Shown: piece after piece, positions 1 through 12,300 of the stretch | Layout: each line of letters begins with the position of its first letter | How positions within the stretch are numbered: position 1 is the stretch's first letter | Origin: Ptychodera flava | Taxonomy: Eukaryota; Hemichordata; Enteropneusta; Ptychoderidae | Direction of reading: 5' to 3' | NCBI RefSeq assembly: GCF_041260155.1 | Contig: NC_091944.1 | Location: 29,078,332 to 29,142,331 of the forward strand | Length of the DNA: 64,000 nucleotides | Made by a program: the position numbers and the translations under genes | The notes under the pieces: model-generated | What the model saw: the letters and a program-made list of their open reading frames with translations, nothing else | Told to the model about the DNA's origin: nothing | The model's database searches: none

Positions 1-250
1 TGCTGACACCGCCTGAATTGATGACTGTACTTGTATATCCTATGCGACAGTTTGGATTTACCAATCAATCGTGTATATCAATTATTGGCTGTGGGAGCAC
101 TCAAGGCATTTATCACAAATGTGAGAAACCACAGACATTAAAAACAGGGTCTATGGAGAGACAAAGACTAAACATGTGCATGTGGCAGTGTGGAATGTAA
201 TACAGTTGTACCTTATATCAACTGTCTTTCTGAAAATCTCATTCTGCAGT

Positions 251-345
251 ATTAACTCTTTCACCACCATGGTTTGGCCCAAACTCATTGTTAATGATTG
301 GTGATTGTGGACCTGTTCAAAATCAATTGGGGGTGAACAGGTCAA
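251..345 (+). repeat. TTAA-type miniature element, family P1, degraded copy
   Basis: It begins TTAACTCTTTCACCACCATG and shares GGTTTGGCCCAAA and GATTGTGGACC with copies at 21,612, 21,845 and 26,250. The best copy, at 57,451-57,543, shows perfect ends and TTAA flanks. This one is diverged and its right end is unclear. Confidence 0.6.
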
Positions 346-379
346 CAGACTGATGGAGCCTCCATCCATTCACAAGTTT

Positions 380-430
380 AACCATAGACCCTCGAGAAAA
401 ACGTTTTTTTTTTCTCGAGGGTCTATGGTT
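380..430. repeat. Near-perfect hairpin with CCATAGAC tips
   Basis: The left arm AACCATAGACCCTCGAGAAA is mirrored by TTTCTCGAGGGTCTATGGTT, with only a few A/T-rich bases between. Both sides are flanked by TTTAA. The tips resemble the hairpins at 1,611, 10,385 and 13,302, although the inner arms differ. Confidence 0.75.
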
Positions 431-758
431 TAACAGCAGCAGTAGTAGTAGTACAGAAATAAAGGCTTGTTGCAGCTGATAATGTTTGCCTGTCAACTGA
501 ATGTCATATACCCTCTGGGAAGACACTTTCATTTGCCAAAATGAAAACTCAAAACATCCGTTGATGCAAAACCTGCACAACATCATGCTAGAATAGTAAA
601 TGGAAACACACATGACATTTAGACAACTAAGAGTCATTGACCTTTCAGTTCAGGTACAATTGTTGAACAATAGACACAATCAAGACGCATGCTTATCTAC
701 ATCAGACAAAAACTATAGAAATGCGTGTGATGGCAATTGTGTATGGTGAGAATAGTCA

Positions 759-779
759 GTCACTCCACAGTGGAGTGAC
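759..779. repeat. Short perfect hairpin
   Basis: GTCACTCCAC is followed by one base and its exact reverse complement. Its function is unknown; it may be the remnant of a palindromic miniature element. Confidence 0.5.
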
Positions 780-1610
780 CGTGATTAGTCTCAGCTCACT
801 CAGAAACCGGTGTGTTGTAAGGTAGGGAAAACTACATTCCCTCATTTATTATGTCTACTGTAGCAATCCCAGTGCGAGTTGAGCATTTTCCAGAAGCATG
901 TGTGAGATGGGGACACATCAAATCAAGTTACATTACATCAATTTGTTTTGGAAGAATGCATTTGTAATTTTAACTTGAAATACCTCTATGAAAGTTTCAA
1001 GGTTCTGCAAACTTTTGGCATATTCCTAACCATAGCGATTGACAAGTGTCACTGTGTATTGTCTATCACTGAGAGAGTTCAGCTGTGGGAGAGCACAGCT
1101 GTGAACTGAACTCGAGGGGTTTGGGAATCTTCTTGTTTATGGTGGAATTAATTACAGAAAGGAAATGACAGTTGCCATGAAATCTTGACCAGAGTTCAAA
1201 GTCTTGTTTGTCAAAAATGAAGCATAGATGAGAGATGCTTTCTTTGTGACTGGTTTTATATTGCTAAGCATCAATGGCACCGAAGATTCAATGAAAGTAT
1301 AGGGAGCACAACCATCCAAGCAATTTTCAACATTGACATAATTTAGCTTTGAAACATTTGGACGACTGGCCATTATGATTATTGACCATGTTAAAACTGT
1401 GTTACTAAGATTCAGAGCCTGGTTGACACTCTGAGAGCAGTAGTCTATTTCACATTATAAACACAAAAAACTTTCAAAGGAATTTGTGCAATGAACTGAC
1501 CACACCCAGGGTCACAAGTACAATTCATGTTTCATTTCAAATACTGTCTTGCCAGCTTCATCAACCTTGGGCTTCGTCTGTGTCACTGATGATAAGTCAG
1601 ATTTAATTTT

Positions 1611-1651
1611 CCATAGACAGCAGTTGTGAGACTCACTTCTGCCATCTATGG
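1611..1651. repeat. Imperfect hairpin with CCATAGA tips
   Basis: CCATAGACAGCAG at the left pairs with CTGCCATCTATGG at the right, with two mismatches and a 15-base loop. It shares its tips with the hairpin at 380-430. Confidence 0.5.
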
Positions 1652-3309
1652 TTTTCCATATTAAAAGTCCAATACATCAACACTCTCTGCCAATAATGAG
1701 ATTTACCTTGCCACTGATGGCGATGCTTAATCAGCTTATTATTATGCTAAAGATTATAAACTATACTGAAATCTGCCTAAGCTGCAATTTTTTTGAGTTT
1801 GCTAATTGATAATTTTATTTCCCCTGCCAATGGTATTGAAATACTCAAATGTGACCGCTCACTGCTGTAGAGTCTATCTGTCAGCTGACAATTTGTGTCA
1901 ATTGTGATTTTAATAAATGGTACAAACTTTGGATAGCTGGGCAAGGTTGTGCTGCCACACATTCGAAGTAATCGATGGGGAAACTCCAAAAACAGAGAGG
2001 GTCAAGAGATACAGCAAACTGTTGGGCACAAATAACACATAAAATACAGTGAAGTTTGTCGGGTGCTTGCGTGGCCGACTGCAAAAACAGCGTAACTTGA
2101 CATGACTTTTAGTCCTAAGTCTGAGATGACGCGACGACGCCGGCAAGCCAGACATTGAAGTAGGATTGTTTGAAAACGTCTTGTTCTCTTACACCCGGTA
2201 GAAATTACTCTTTTAAATCATGGCTATCAAAGATAGATAATTTTGTGTGAGAGTATCACATAAACTATGATAAACGCTGTACGCCATCTGTGGCCAAGCC
2301 GGTGTACTGGGTGGTTCGTCCAACGTGTCATCTTTCGGTTGCTGTGAACCCCAAGGAAAGAGGTTTGCGTTTCTAGAGCAGCTGAAGCATGCAAGTGAAC
2401 CAAAGCTACGGAATCCTATTAATGAAATGTTGGATTTTATCTTTCTACTCTTACCTTTTCTCCATCCTTATAAGAGCTGGCGTTTATGAAGTTTATCAGT
2501 GCCAACAAAAATACTGTGTACCATAGAGCGGCCATTTTGAGTGGAAATCTCGCCGATCTCGTCACCTCCTGTAATCTCGCGATTTGCGATAGGACCCACT
2601 GCGTCTGCGATTGGGATAATCCTGGCCGAAATCTTTCAATATTTCCGCATATGGTGGCGTTTCGGGCAGTGATCGGTGCATTCAGTGATAGTGCAACTAC
2701 CAGAAACTGTTGTTATGAATTAAATATTTATTGAAACCCCACAATTTCGCACGTTACCGTATTGTTTTTTCAACGCACCATGCCCTACTGATCCGATTTT
2801 TATACTAACATTAATCCTAGGCCGTAGCACTGGCTTATCCAGCAAAATCAATCCGCAACATCTTGGAATCCAGGGTCAAAAGTCCAATCTCAAACTGAAA
2901 TTTTCGTCATTTATACCAATCTGTGCGGCGCAAGTAAGTCAGCATACTTTTTATGCAAACTGGAAAGCATTTAGTGACACCTGCACACGTTTTAGGGGAT
3001 TTTATTCACCATACGACGTGGAACAATATATGGATTAAAGCAGGCGTACTCCGAAATACTAATCCGACCTGCCAAGCACTCCGCCGTTTAGCAGTTTACG
3101 TGTCCGTGAACAGCGCTCACTTTGCGCAAGAATTAACCCAACACACTGTTCAGTAGTTCACGGATTTGCTTGACCAGATGTTTTAAAGTCCAGAGGAGAT
3201 AATCTTGGCGGAATTCTGTGAAAAATAGCCGCGATCTGTGCTTTATATCATCATGTATAATTAGTGAATAATAGGGAGTACCGCTAACCATCGGTTTGCC
3301 GCCCATGGA

Positions 3310-3390
3310 ATGGACACCAGCGACGTAGCGAAGCAGTTTCTACCCAGCTGGTCTGCTAGAAACACCACAAGGACGTGCAATGACAGAAAG
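3310..3390 (+). CDS. Candidate first coding exon, Compass-like gene
   Basis: ATG at 3,310 opens 27 codons (MDTSDVAKQF...) and ends in phase 0 at AAAG|GTTGGT. The next coding exon starts in phase 0 with RSK, so the junction reads CNDRK-RSKDDAEK and joins a basic patch. Support is limited to the open frame, the donor and the matching phase. A first exon elsewhere in the 6.7 kb upstream of 10,124 is possible. Confidence 0.42.
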
Positions 3391-6300
3391 GTTGGTCAAT
3401 ATTCCTTTCAAGATACTTTTCTCCGCCAAAGGCAGGGGAATTATTGGTGAAGGTGAAAACTGGGGGTACGTGAATGTGACACTGACGTCAAAAATTGTAC
3501 CCCTTTGACCTCGTAATTTGCATAATCAAATAATTAGCGGACGAACTCTGTCGCACCGGGCATGAGAAACCACAAATCTAACATTTACTAGTGATGGATG
3601 TGAATATAGTCGTCATGTGGTTATTAAGTGAGGTTTTGTCAACAGAATACAAATATTTACAAATATTTGATACCACAAACCGTTGTTGTTTTTTCCATAT
3701 TGCAGTGTGTGAACCAGCAATTCTCAAAAAGAGTATTTTTGGTGTATGTGTAACAGAGATTATGGTTCATACGTTTGAACACTAATGTATGTTCCTTAAA
3801 TAAAATGGAGAATAAAATATTTTAACCAACGTTTTTTTCCAGTTTGCAGAAGTTTTAATATTCTTTGGTAATTGACAAAATGTGATCTCTCCTTTACGTC
3901 ATGAAATCTGTCTAAATAATATATGCACATGCTCTGACTTTCTGTAGACACAACTTTGCAAAAAGTAATGAAAAAAGTTCATGAAAAATTCAATTTCTAG
4001 GCTGTAATATCGTGTGGTATCAGAGACATTGAAAAAAAGATACCTTTATTTCTATCAACCTAAAGATGGTAAAAAGAAGGATGTGGGCACAAAACCAATG
4101 TACCGATATCATCCAGTTGGTGTTGACTGTTGAGCGCATATTTTCTTTTTTGACATTTTGAAAACCAGATGTTGACTTTTGCAGTTTAAAAAACAATTTG
4201 CCAGGTCATGGTCTTTTAGAGATAATAATTTTATGCTCTGTCGCAAACAGGTCTTTAATTGACATATGAAAAATCGTTGATGTATTTCATATTTTATGCA
4301 TACAGCATTTTGCTACTTACTTATTAAAACGGTGTTAATTTATGACAAAACCGTCGCAAATCAGTTTCTCTCAAATGATAGACAAACTTGCTATCCGTTG
4401 ATCCAGTGGTTTAGTTCCAATAAATAATGAGGTAGATGTTTCTGGCTTTTCCGTTTAATTTTGTTTTATGGCTGTCAAGTACGGAATGTACATAATACGA
4501 GCATCATTAATTACCATTGAAAAATATATTGAAATATTAAAGCTGTTTGATTCTACAATATGACTCTTGCAACACAATGCATCTGTCAGATCTACTATTA
4601 TCACCACTAAGTGAACTCTAGAATACTTGATCTAGTCTTTTTTTGCACAAGCTTGTTATTTCTGATTTAAAAAATGGGGATAAAATTCATAATATTTGTC
4701 ATATCCACTTCGCCAGTGCAAACAATTGTTATTGACGTTCATCTAATAAATTTCACCTCGTGGTAAGCATGTTGTGGTACAAGCGTTAATTCTTTTCAAG
4801 GCAAACTTTGATCATCATCACAGTAAAGTGTTGTGTAAAGCACTGTACCTTTACACTACTGGACTTTGGGCCATTCCCATGGCTTCAAATAGATTGGATC
4901 GATCCATTTTCTGTAAAGCGGGGTGAAAGGCCTGGGTTAAAAACACACAAAGGTAGTTTTATACAGTATTCAGCTCAATTTCCTAAATAGTGGTCCAGCT
5001 TCCCCCTGTTATAATCATAACTTATCAGTTGGAAAAATACAAAAGCTTTAGTCATATAGGATAGGAAGAAACTCACTGAAAAACTGAAGTCAATATTGAA
5101 ATGAGTGCTGTCTTTTTAAAGGTGTTGCCTGGTAAAGTAGTTGAAGTGGATGCATTGATTTGTGTTTTTAGGATATTTTTTGAAAGTGAAGTTCATATTA
5201 TTTTTTTCTCTCTAAATAGAGAAGTCACTCATGGGATTATTCATGAATGTCGCCAGAATAAATGGAAAACTGATAAAATTTAATGCCAAGCAAAGCATTC
5301 TCGTTTATTACTCCTCAATTTTTCTGTACTCTAACCTTGTTGCCATGGCTATTTCTTTATTCCTCTACTGAATGTATGTATATTGTAAGTAAATAAATAA
5401 TTCATATGCTCATTTGCATTTTCAGTGCGGAACTTAAAGTTTTCAAGATGTCTGTTCATATGATCTGTTCTTGCTCAAGCATTGAGGGCAAGTCTTAATT
5501 TCTTAGGTGTGCATGTGGTGCAAAAATCATATGAATTTTTACTTTTGTTAATCAAAGATCTGAAGATTAACAGTTTTCCATGTTGTCCATCATAGAATTA
5601 TTTTTCTCCATCATTACAATAACTATCTTGTAGCTGTGAGAATAATTTCTGCAAAAAAATTGAAAGATCTGACCCACGATTGTATATATATTCTTTCTAG
5701 TCAAATGTAAGTCAAACTTTATTGACACTAGATTCTTGTGCAATTATATGTAACAACAGTACAATTGGTCATTTTGTCAAATTTGATTTATTTGAATGAT
5801 TTCTCAAGATTTGAAATGTCCTATCATAAATTATTCCATTTGTTTGGAAATTTTTCAAGTTCAGACTTTCTATTTTGAGAAGATTCTTGAAAAATTGAGC
5901 ACAAAACAGCTGAAATTTGAAGTGAACAATTTGTGTATGGGCACTTGTGATTGTGGTTGAATGACTGTGCTAGTTGAATTCTTGGTGAGTGAGTTTGCCT
6001 GGTGTTCCCTGCACCCAGTTTCCTTCAGACGGTCTGCACAATGTGACAGTGAAGTGTTTACAATGGACTATGTCAACATGACACAGTATGGCACAGGTTC
6101 ATTGTTTGATCTCCGGTTTGTCAGTATTACATCACAGTCGTTTGTCTCCTGTTTTAATGTGTTTACAAGTCTTTTCATAGGTGCATATTCACAAGAATTC
6201 ACCATTATAAAACAGGCCAGGTTTTGTTTCTTGCTGAAACAAAACTGTTTTAAAAATGTTCATTTTGGTCAGTGAGGCCCTGTGTTGGAGGTAAAAAACA

Positions 6301-9300
6301 CTTATAGGGAGAGAATACAACTTATTAAAATCTGCCAAGCAAAAAAAAAATCCAGGAAAAGTGTCCCTTAATATTCTGTTACTGCGTCCTTCCAAAACGT
6401 ATGCAGGTAGATTAATAAGACGTCAAAATGTAGTTGTTATTTGGGACTTCTTTACCCACAATATATGTATCCTTTAGTGTCAGAAAAGTTATACAGTTCT
6501 TCAAGAAATTTGCATCTCTGCAGTTTAGCTTCAGGAAGCCCCATCACGCATGCCATGGGTTAAACCAAATTGTGTGAGGAGTAGAGGGGTGTGCAGGTAG
6601 GTAAATGTTCACTGGCAGTGATGTAGCACACTGTACCAGGGAAATATTGAACAATATACTGGGTACAATAGGAATACATGCCCTCACCTATCCTTTGCAA
6701 GAATGTGAAAACAAAACATAGAGACAGCCAATGTTTAACAAAAATAAATTTTGTCACAGAAAAAACCCATGATATATACTCATTATAAATGTAGACATTG
6801 TTTGAATCAAGAAAGAAACAGGAAAAGAAAAAGACAAATTTGTCAAATGTTGGTTAACATAAAAAAAAGTTGACTTGCTATTTGTTGATCAACAGCTGAA
6901 ATGGTAAATACATGTGTGTGAAATTTTCCATCAGATCTCATGGACAATGTATTAATTAATACATTGCCCGTGAAATTTCTTTCAAAATCTGAGATTAGCT
7001 GTCCCTTCAGTATAGTGATATTATTAAAATATCTCCTTTCATCTAATCATCACAAAGATCCAGCCAAAGCTTTTTAATCTAAAATCCGGCAACATCTGGT
7101 GGTCTGGCTGCCTTAATCTGACAGGACGGGCGGCTTTTATGTCACAAACAGATATGCACAATTTCTATGATGGAATTGTGTATTTACTGTCATACGGTCA
7201 TGCAAATCTCACTTCAATTTTTTGGAAAGCGCATGTTTATTTAGATGAAATGCTCAGTCACATGGTGGAACAGACTTTTTTGAAAGATTTGTGAGGCTGT
7301 TACCCACAATGCATTGCTATTGTACTTCAGTGTATGCCACTTTATTTCCCATGATGCTGTGTTGTCTGTTATAGCTGTTAGTCCCCATGGTTGACCTGTC
7401 ATAATATTACTGATATACATAAACGATGATGGATAAAAAAATACAAAAACCAAAAAACCACAGGCTTTTAACCTTGCAAACCCATATGCGTTGGTCTAGG
7501 TTCTTTGTTTCCATGATGAAGTTAGTGTTCTTTGCAGATGAGAACAAGGAGAGCTTAAGAGAAAATAAAGTGGCAGTCCTCAATGCTGGGTTCTCATTTT
7601 GGTGCTCGTTGACATAGACTGTTTATATGATTTAAATCTTTTGTATTCCTTTGAATTGAAATTTGTGTTCCACTTGCTATAACTCTTGAAATTTGTTGAC
7701 CTCAAAATATCTTCCTATTCTCTCCTAGTGTTCTCTGAATTCTACCTCTGAAGGGATATGGGCATTAACTGCATTAGGAAAACATTCCTTTGGGAAACAT
7801 TTGACAGATAAATTGAAATGTTAACAGTTATTTTGATTTTCCGCCATTTTCAATAATGAGTAATAATACAAAGGAAACAGAACACAGTATCATAGTTGAA
7901 AACATTCACCCTATATTGGACTACTCTGTGCATTTTATGTGAAGATTTCGGTGTAAATATGTGCAGTATCTATGGTTGTTGCTTTTCCGCATGGGGCTAC
8001 AATTTGATGTTTGGGCAAACATTTAATCACAGTGTAATGTTTATCTTGTTCAATATTGCATATACAGTCTCAGAGCGTAGTTAATGATAAGTGCATGTAT
8101 CCACACATCTAAATTAGGACATCCCCACAAACTTATTTTAGTTTGAAAAGTAAAATCATAAAAATAATGCTAAAAAATACAGCTAGTGGGGCTTTAATAT
8201 ATTTGATTTGCCCAGAGATAAAGCTGATCAGAACCCTTCCCCTTTCTGAAAGCTCCATTAGCTGTAACTTAATGGATGGCGTGTTTTTCCATTATTTTTA
8301 TCCGGAATGTGAACTGTAGTTTCTCTGATGACTCCCACAACATCGCAAAATGTCAAGCAGCGAACTCACTGATATAAGTCAGCAGATTTGTTCAATGTTA
8401 TCATCGACAACTGAATCTTAGTTCAGACTGAATTCCTTTGAAAACAATGGCATATCATACAACTATATTTCTCGAATCATGTTGTTGAGGCTACTTGTAA
8501 TACTTTATATGTGAACACACTTGTGAAAGGAAAAAGAGTAAGAAAATGTATTTCTCTTTTTGGGGAATGAAAATTTTGAACAAATGATCAAAAATTCAGC
8601 TTATAATTGTCCCTTATGGAAAGAGCATACATAAATATTGAAAATACTGATTTTTTTTCATCAATACTAGACTGCCAACTAACAAGTTTAATGATAAATA
8701 GTTTTGATACATGATTTTGTGACCTGTGTTTTTATAACAACATGTGGAAAGATTTTAAGATTAATTTCCCTTCATTTGGGGAGTCTTTGAAATGTCTTTT
8801 AGTCTTCAACTGTAAATTTTGTTTAGTAAATCTGACAATCTCTATTCCTTTATTTCTCATTTGAAAGCATAATGGCATTGACTTTGATCATGAAAGGATG
8901 AACTTTCCACACTGCTTACAACACTAAAAATCTGCAATGTTATTCTGTTAGATTGTATTTCAAATATCAATGGAACGGCGATTGCCATTGGCCAATTCCA
9001 CTCCCCAATTTGAATAAATTACCATGAGACAAGGAGTCAACAGGTAAATTCCACACACATGTGTTTTGATCTACCTCTTCACTTCTCAATCATGCTGAAA
9101 GACAAAACAAGGAAGTAATTTTAAATCGAGGGTAGAAGTCAGGCAGCTCACATTATTTGAAACATAACTCACACAAACCTTTGTTTAGCAAGAATGAGGA
9201 ATACTGCAGCCGTGTACAAGTTAACCCATCAACATAATCCTAGGAGGTCTAGTTGATTCATAAAGCCTTGAAGGGCCCCCTATGAAAACTCAATTGTTTT

Positions 9301-12300
9301 CATGATGAGGATTAGGCCCACTGTTATTCAGGTGTACCATTAACTACACCGCATATGCTTTTGTTACATGGCACTGGTAGTGTAGTTGTAATTCCGATGA
9401 TGCAACTCAGATGCTTGTAAAAATTTATTTGGTTTGGTATATGTATAATTGTTGAATGGTGAGTTGGGTGCAATAAATTACAATGAAGGGAACTTTTTAA
9501 AACACACCATGTGCAGTAGTCTGAAAATCATGAAAGATGTGCCTCGGTAAATAATGGTGTATAGTACATGTTCAGCTGTGATCACTGATAGATAAATTAC
9601 TGTGGTTTTTTTAATCGTGAAAAAGTACTTCCTAAAGGTCAGTAACCACTGATATTTTGATGATTTGTGGGAAAAAAAACAATTATTTGCTTTTATTCCA
9701 GCCTGATGTAATTCAAAATAATGCATAGGTGGATTTTTCTTTTGATGAATTTTTATTAAAATTACAGTGGGGGAAAAAATCCTTACCATGTGGTTCCAGA
9801 ATTACTGGCATACCTTATGACCCTACAGATCAGATCTGTGGTCGCTTTCAAAAAAATTCATTATCTGTTCACAAAATACATGCCTACGTGGAACGAGATA
9901 AACATGGAAACCAGCCAGATTTACAGTGATCATCCTAGAAACCATTTAATTTTTATTGAGTTGATCCTGGATACTTTATGAGATAATCTTGGATACTAAT
10001 CTCCTCAGATAATCCTAGATACAGATCTTCCATGCACACAGGGTGCTTGCCGTCACAGATTGTCTTTTACTGTGTATTCTGAGTTTTGTCTCCATCATGA
10101 AGACTCTCCTTTTCCTCCGCCAGAGATCGAAGGATGACGCCGAGAAGAGCTCATCTTCCAAGAGGAAGCAGTCCACCCCGCTGAAAGTGGTGAGCTCCGC
10201 AAGTGATGAAGAAGATGGCGGGGACATGGTTGTTATGGAGACCGACTCCATCCTGGGAAGTTGTGAAGAGAGTGACTCGTTGCAGCTGAGTAGAGAGCAA
10301 GTCAACAACCAAGTTGTTGTCATGCAAGGTATTATATTTTATTGTCTTATCGTTTACTTCACTGTGATACAAAGATCCTTCAACCATAGACAGTCTATGC
10401 TTCAACACAGTCTACTGAACAAATAACACACACAAGAGTAACTCATAAAAGGTCTGTTTGTATAGTCATTGTATATGGGTAGCATGGCTGGGGATATAGT
10501 TTTTAAATTTATGTTGCAAATTAAAGCACCATTCCTCCATCCCTGGTTCTCACATATTGATGTCCTTGCTCACTTTTTAAAGTTATGTCCAGTCAGAAAT
10601 AAACATCTTGCCCCTTTGATATCAAGGTGATCCCATATACAGAAAATATTCAGTTCAATATTATGAATATGAAAAACTCTTTCTGTAGAGGTGATAGTAC
10701 CATACACAGTAAATTACAGCCCATAAGTTGCCTGTCTGTGCAATTGGATGGATGTCACATGTATACTTGCACATCCCAAGTCAATCCTATTTTCACCTCA
10801 TGTACATATATTGCATTAATGTAATTACCAGTACACACTCTCATGAAATTGTCCTTCCAGACCAGTTCCAAATGCTGAAGAGAAGTACATGTATTCCCAT
10901 GAATAATTTTGTTTATAATCATTTTAGCTATTTTTGAATTAGAAGCCTTAGAAGGGGTGATGAAGAAAGAAAAATAAAGACGGTGTGGAAGGGGAAAGGG
11001 GGAGAGGGGGAGGGAGAGATCGCTGTTTGTATACATGTATGTTCATCGTGCAGTTACAGACCTTGTTTCATGTGACCAGCATTTTTTGAGTGGAAATGTT
11101 AGCAATGGTTGGATCTTACACGAAGTATGAAGTACTGCTCTTTTTTGTTATTTTGAAACACAAGACAATGTGACCATTGGGTTTTAAAAAGTTTGTATGC
11201 TTTCATCTGGTAGGGTTCTAATTTGGCTGAGAAGGACAAGTTAGATATGTGTACTTTTCCAGATGTTGCTATACATGTACGACTGCCATTTGCATTGCAG
11301 GTTCTATCGGTCGGCATGTGCCTATACACTGCATGGTGGAGGTTGCCACGGGTAATTATAATGAAGACGGTAGCTTGTTTTATCAGCTGGAAGTCGATGA
11401 TTTCACACTAATACCTCATGATTTGCCGGTCTCCAAACTACCAAAATCAGCGCTCATTCAGCTTGGTTATGGACTCCAACCAGCCACTACAGTCACTGGT
11501 AAGTTAAACTCTCCTCTCAAAATATTTAAATCTCCGCTGTGCTCTTCTTACAATTCTTAATTTTTGTCAATCATATTACTCTACATTAATTGTTGGTCTG
11601 TCAGTGTCTTGTTACTCCGAAGCAATAATTGTTTTGCTTGATAAATAACTTTCTGATAGAAATGATTAGCAAATATGGCTTACATAATTAAGGATAAATT
11701 ACATCACTGATGATAATTTTCCTTTTTCCAAATAAAATTTTATATTCAAATTTATCATGTGACTTATGTTAGGTAGTTTTGCTTGCTCATGTATAGGATG
11801 AATTATTCTTTGCCTCTGTTTTCCTGAATGAAACTTTCAACCAGAGTCTCTTACCAAATCAACAATAAAAGTCAGGGATATCCCAACATTCAGTAATTTG
11901 CATTCATAGTTTTGTAATTGATGGGAATAGCTTTATCAGAACGCAGTCTTCATAAGGTCAAATTATTTTACAAAATTATCTGTCTACATTAGGACCTAAG
12001 TATCATTTTCTGCTCATTGAAACATTGTATATTTAAGAATTTGCTTGGCTGATGGATTAATGGCTGAAATTGTTTTGTTGTATTTGTAAAATTAATTGCA
12101 TATTTGTATTTTGAATTGTTACATGAAAAATACCGTTACCAGTATATCATATTTTGTTGAAATATGCTCAATGGGCGATAGGTGTGGCTTTGTTCATCCA
12201 TTGAAGCGTGTGTAACAAATCAAGCTTTTACACTGTACCATGTACTGGTAGTCTGCTCAGAATAAATCAAAACGTAATAAGTTTGTATAAAATCACGCCA

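Larger units (their letters stand above)
1..3309. other. Upstream region of the Compass-like gene, no gene seen
   Basis: No open frame here has coding character or family resemblance. It holds one TTAA-type miniature element near 251-345 and three short hairpins (380-430, 759-779, 1611-1651). From about 2,050 to 3,570 the sequence is visibly richer in CpG than its surroundings. That is compatible with a promoter and 5' untranslated region for the candidate first exon at 3,310, but no TATA box or initiator can be assigned by eye. Confidence 0.4.

Noticed and set aside
380-430. MicroRNA precursor
   Set aside because: The stem is nearly perfect with almost no loop, unlike animal precursors, and the tips recur in other hairpins.
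10043-10123. ATG at 10,043 or 10,097 as the start of the Compass-like gene
   Set aside because: The stretch is a pyrimidine-rich acceptor ending CCGCCAG. The hydrophobic N-terminus it would add is unlike this family. It stays a fallback if the 3,310 exon is wrong.
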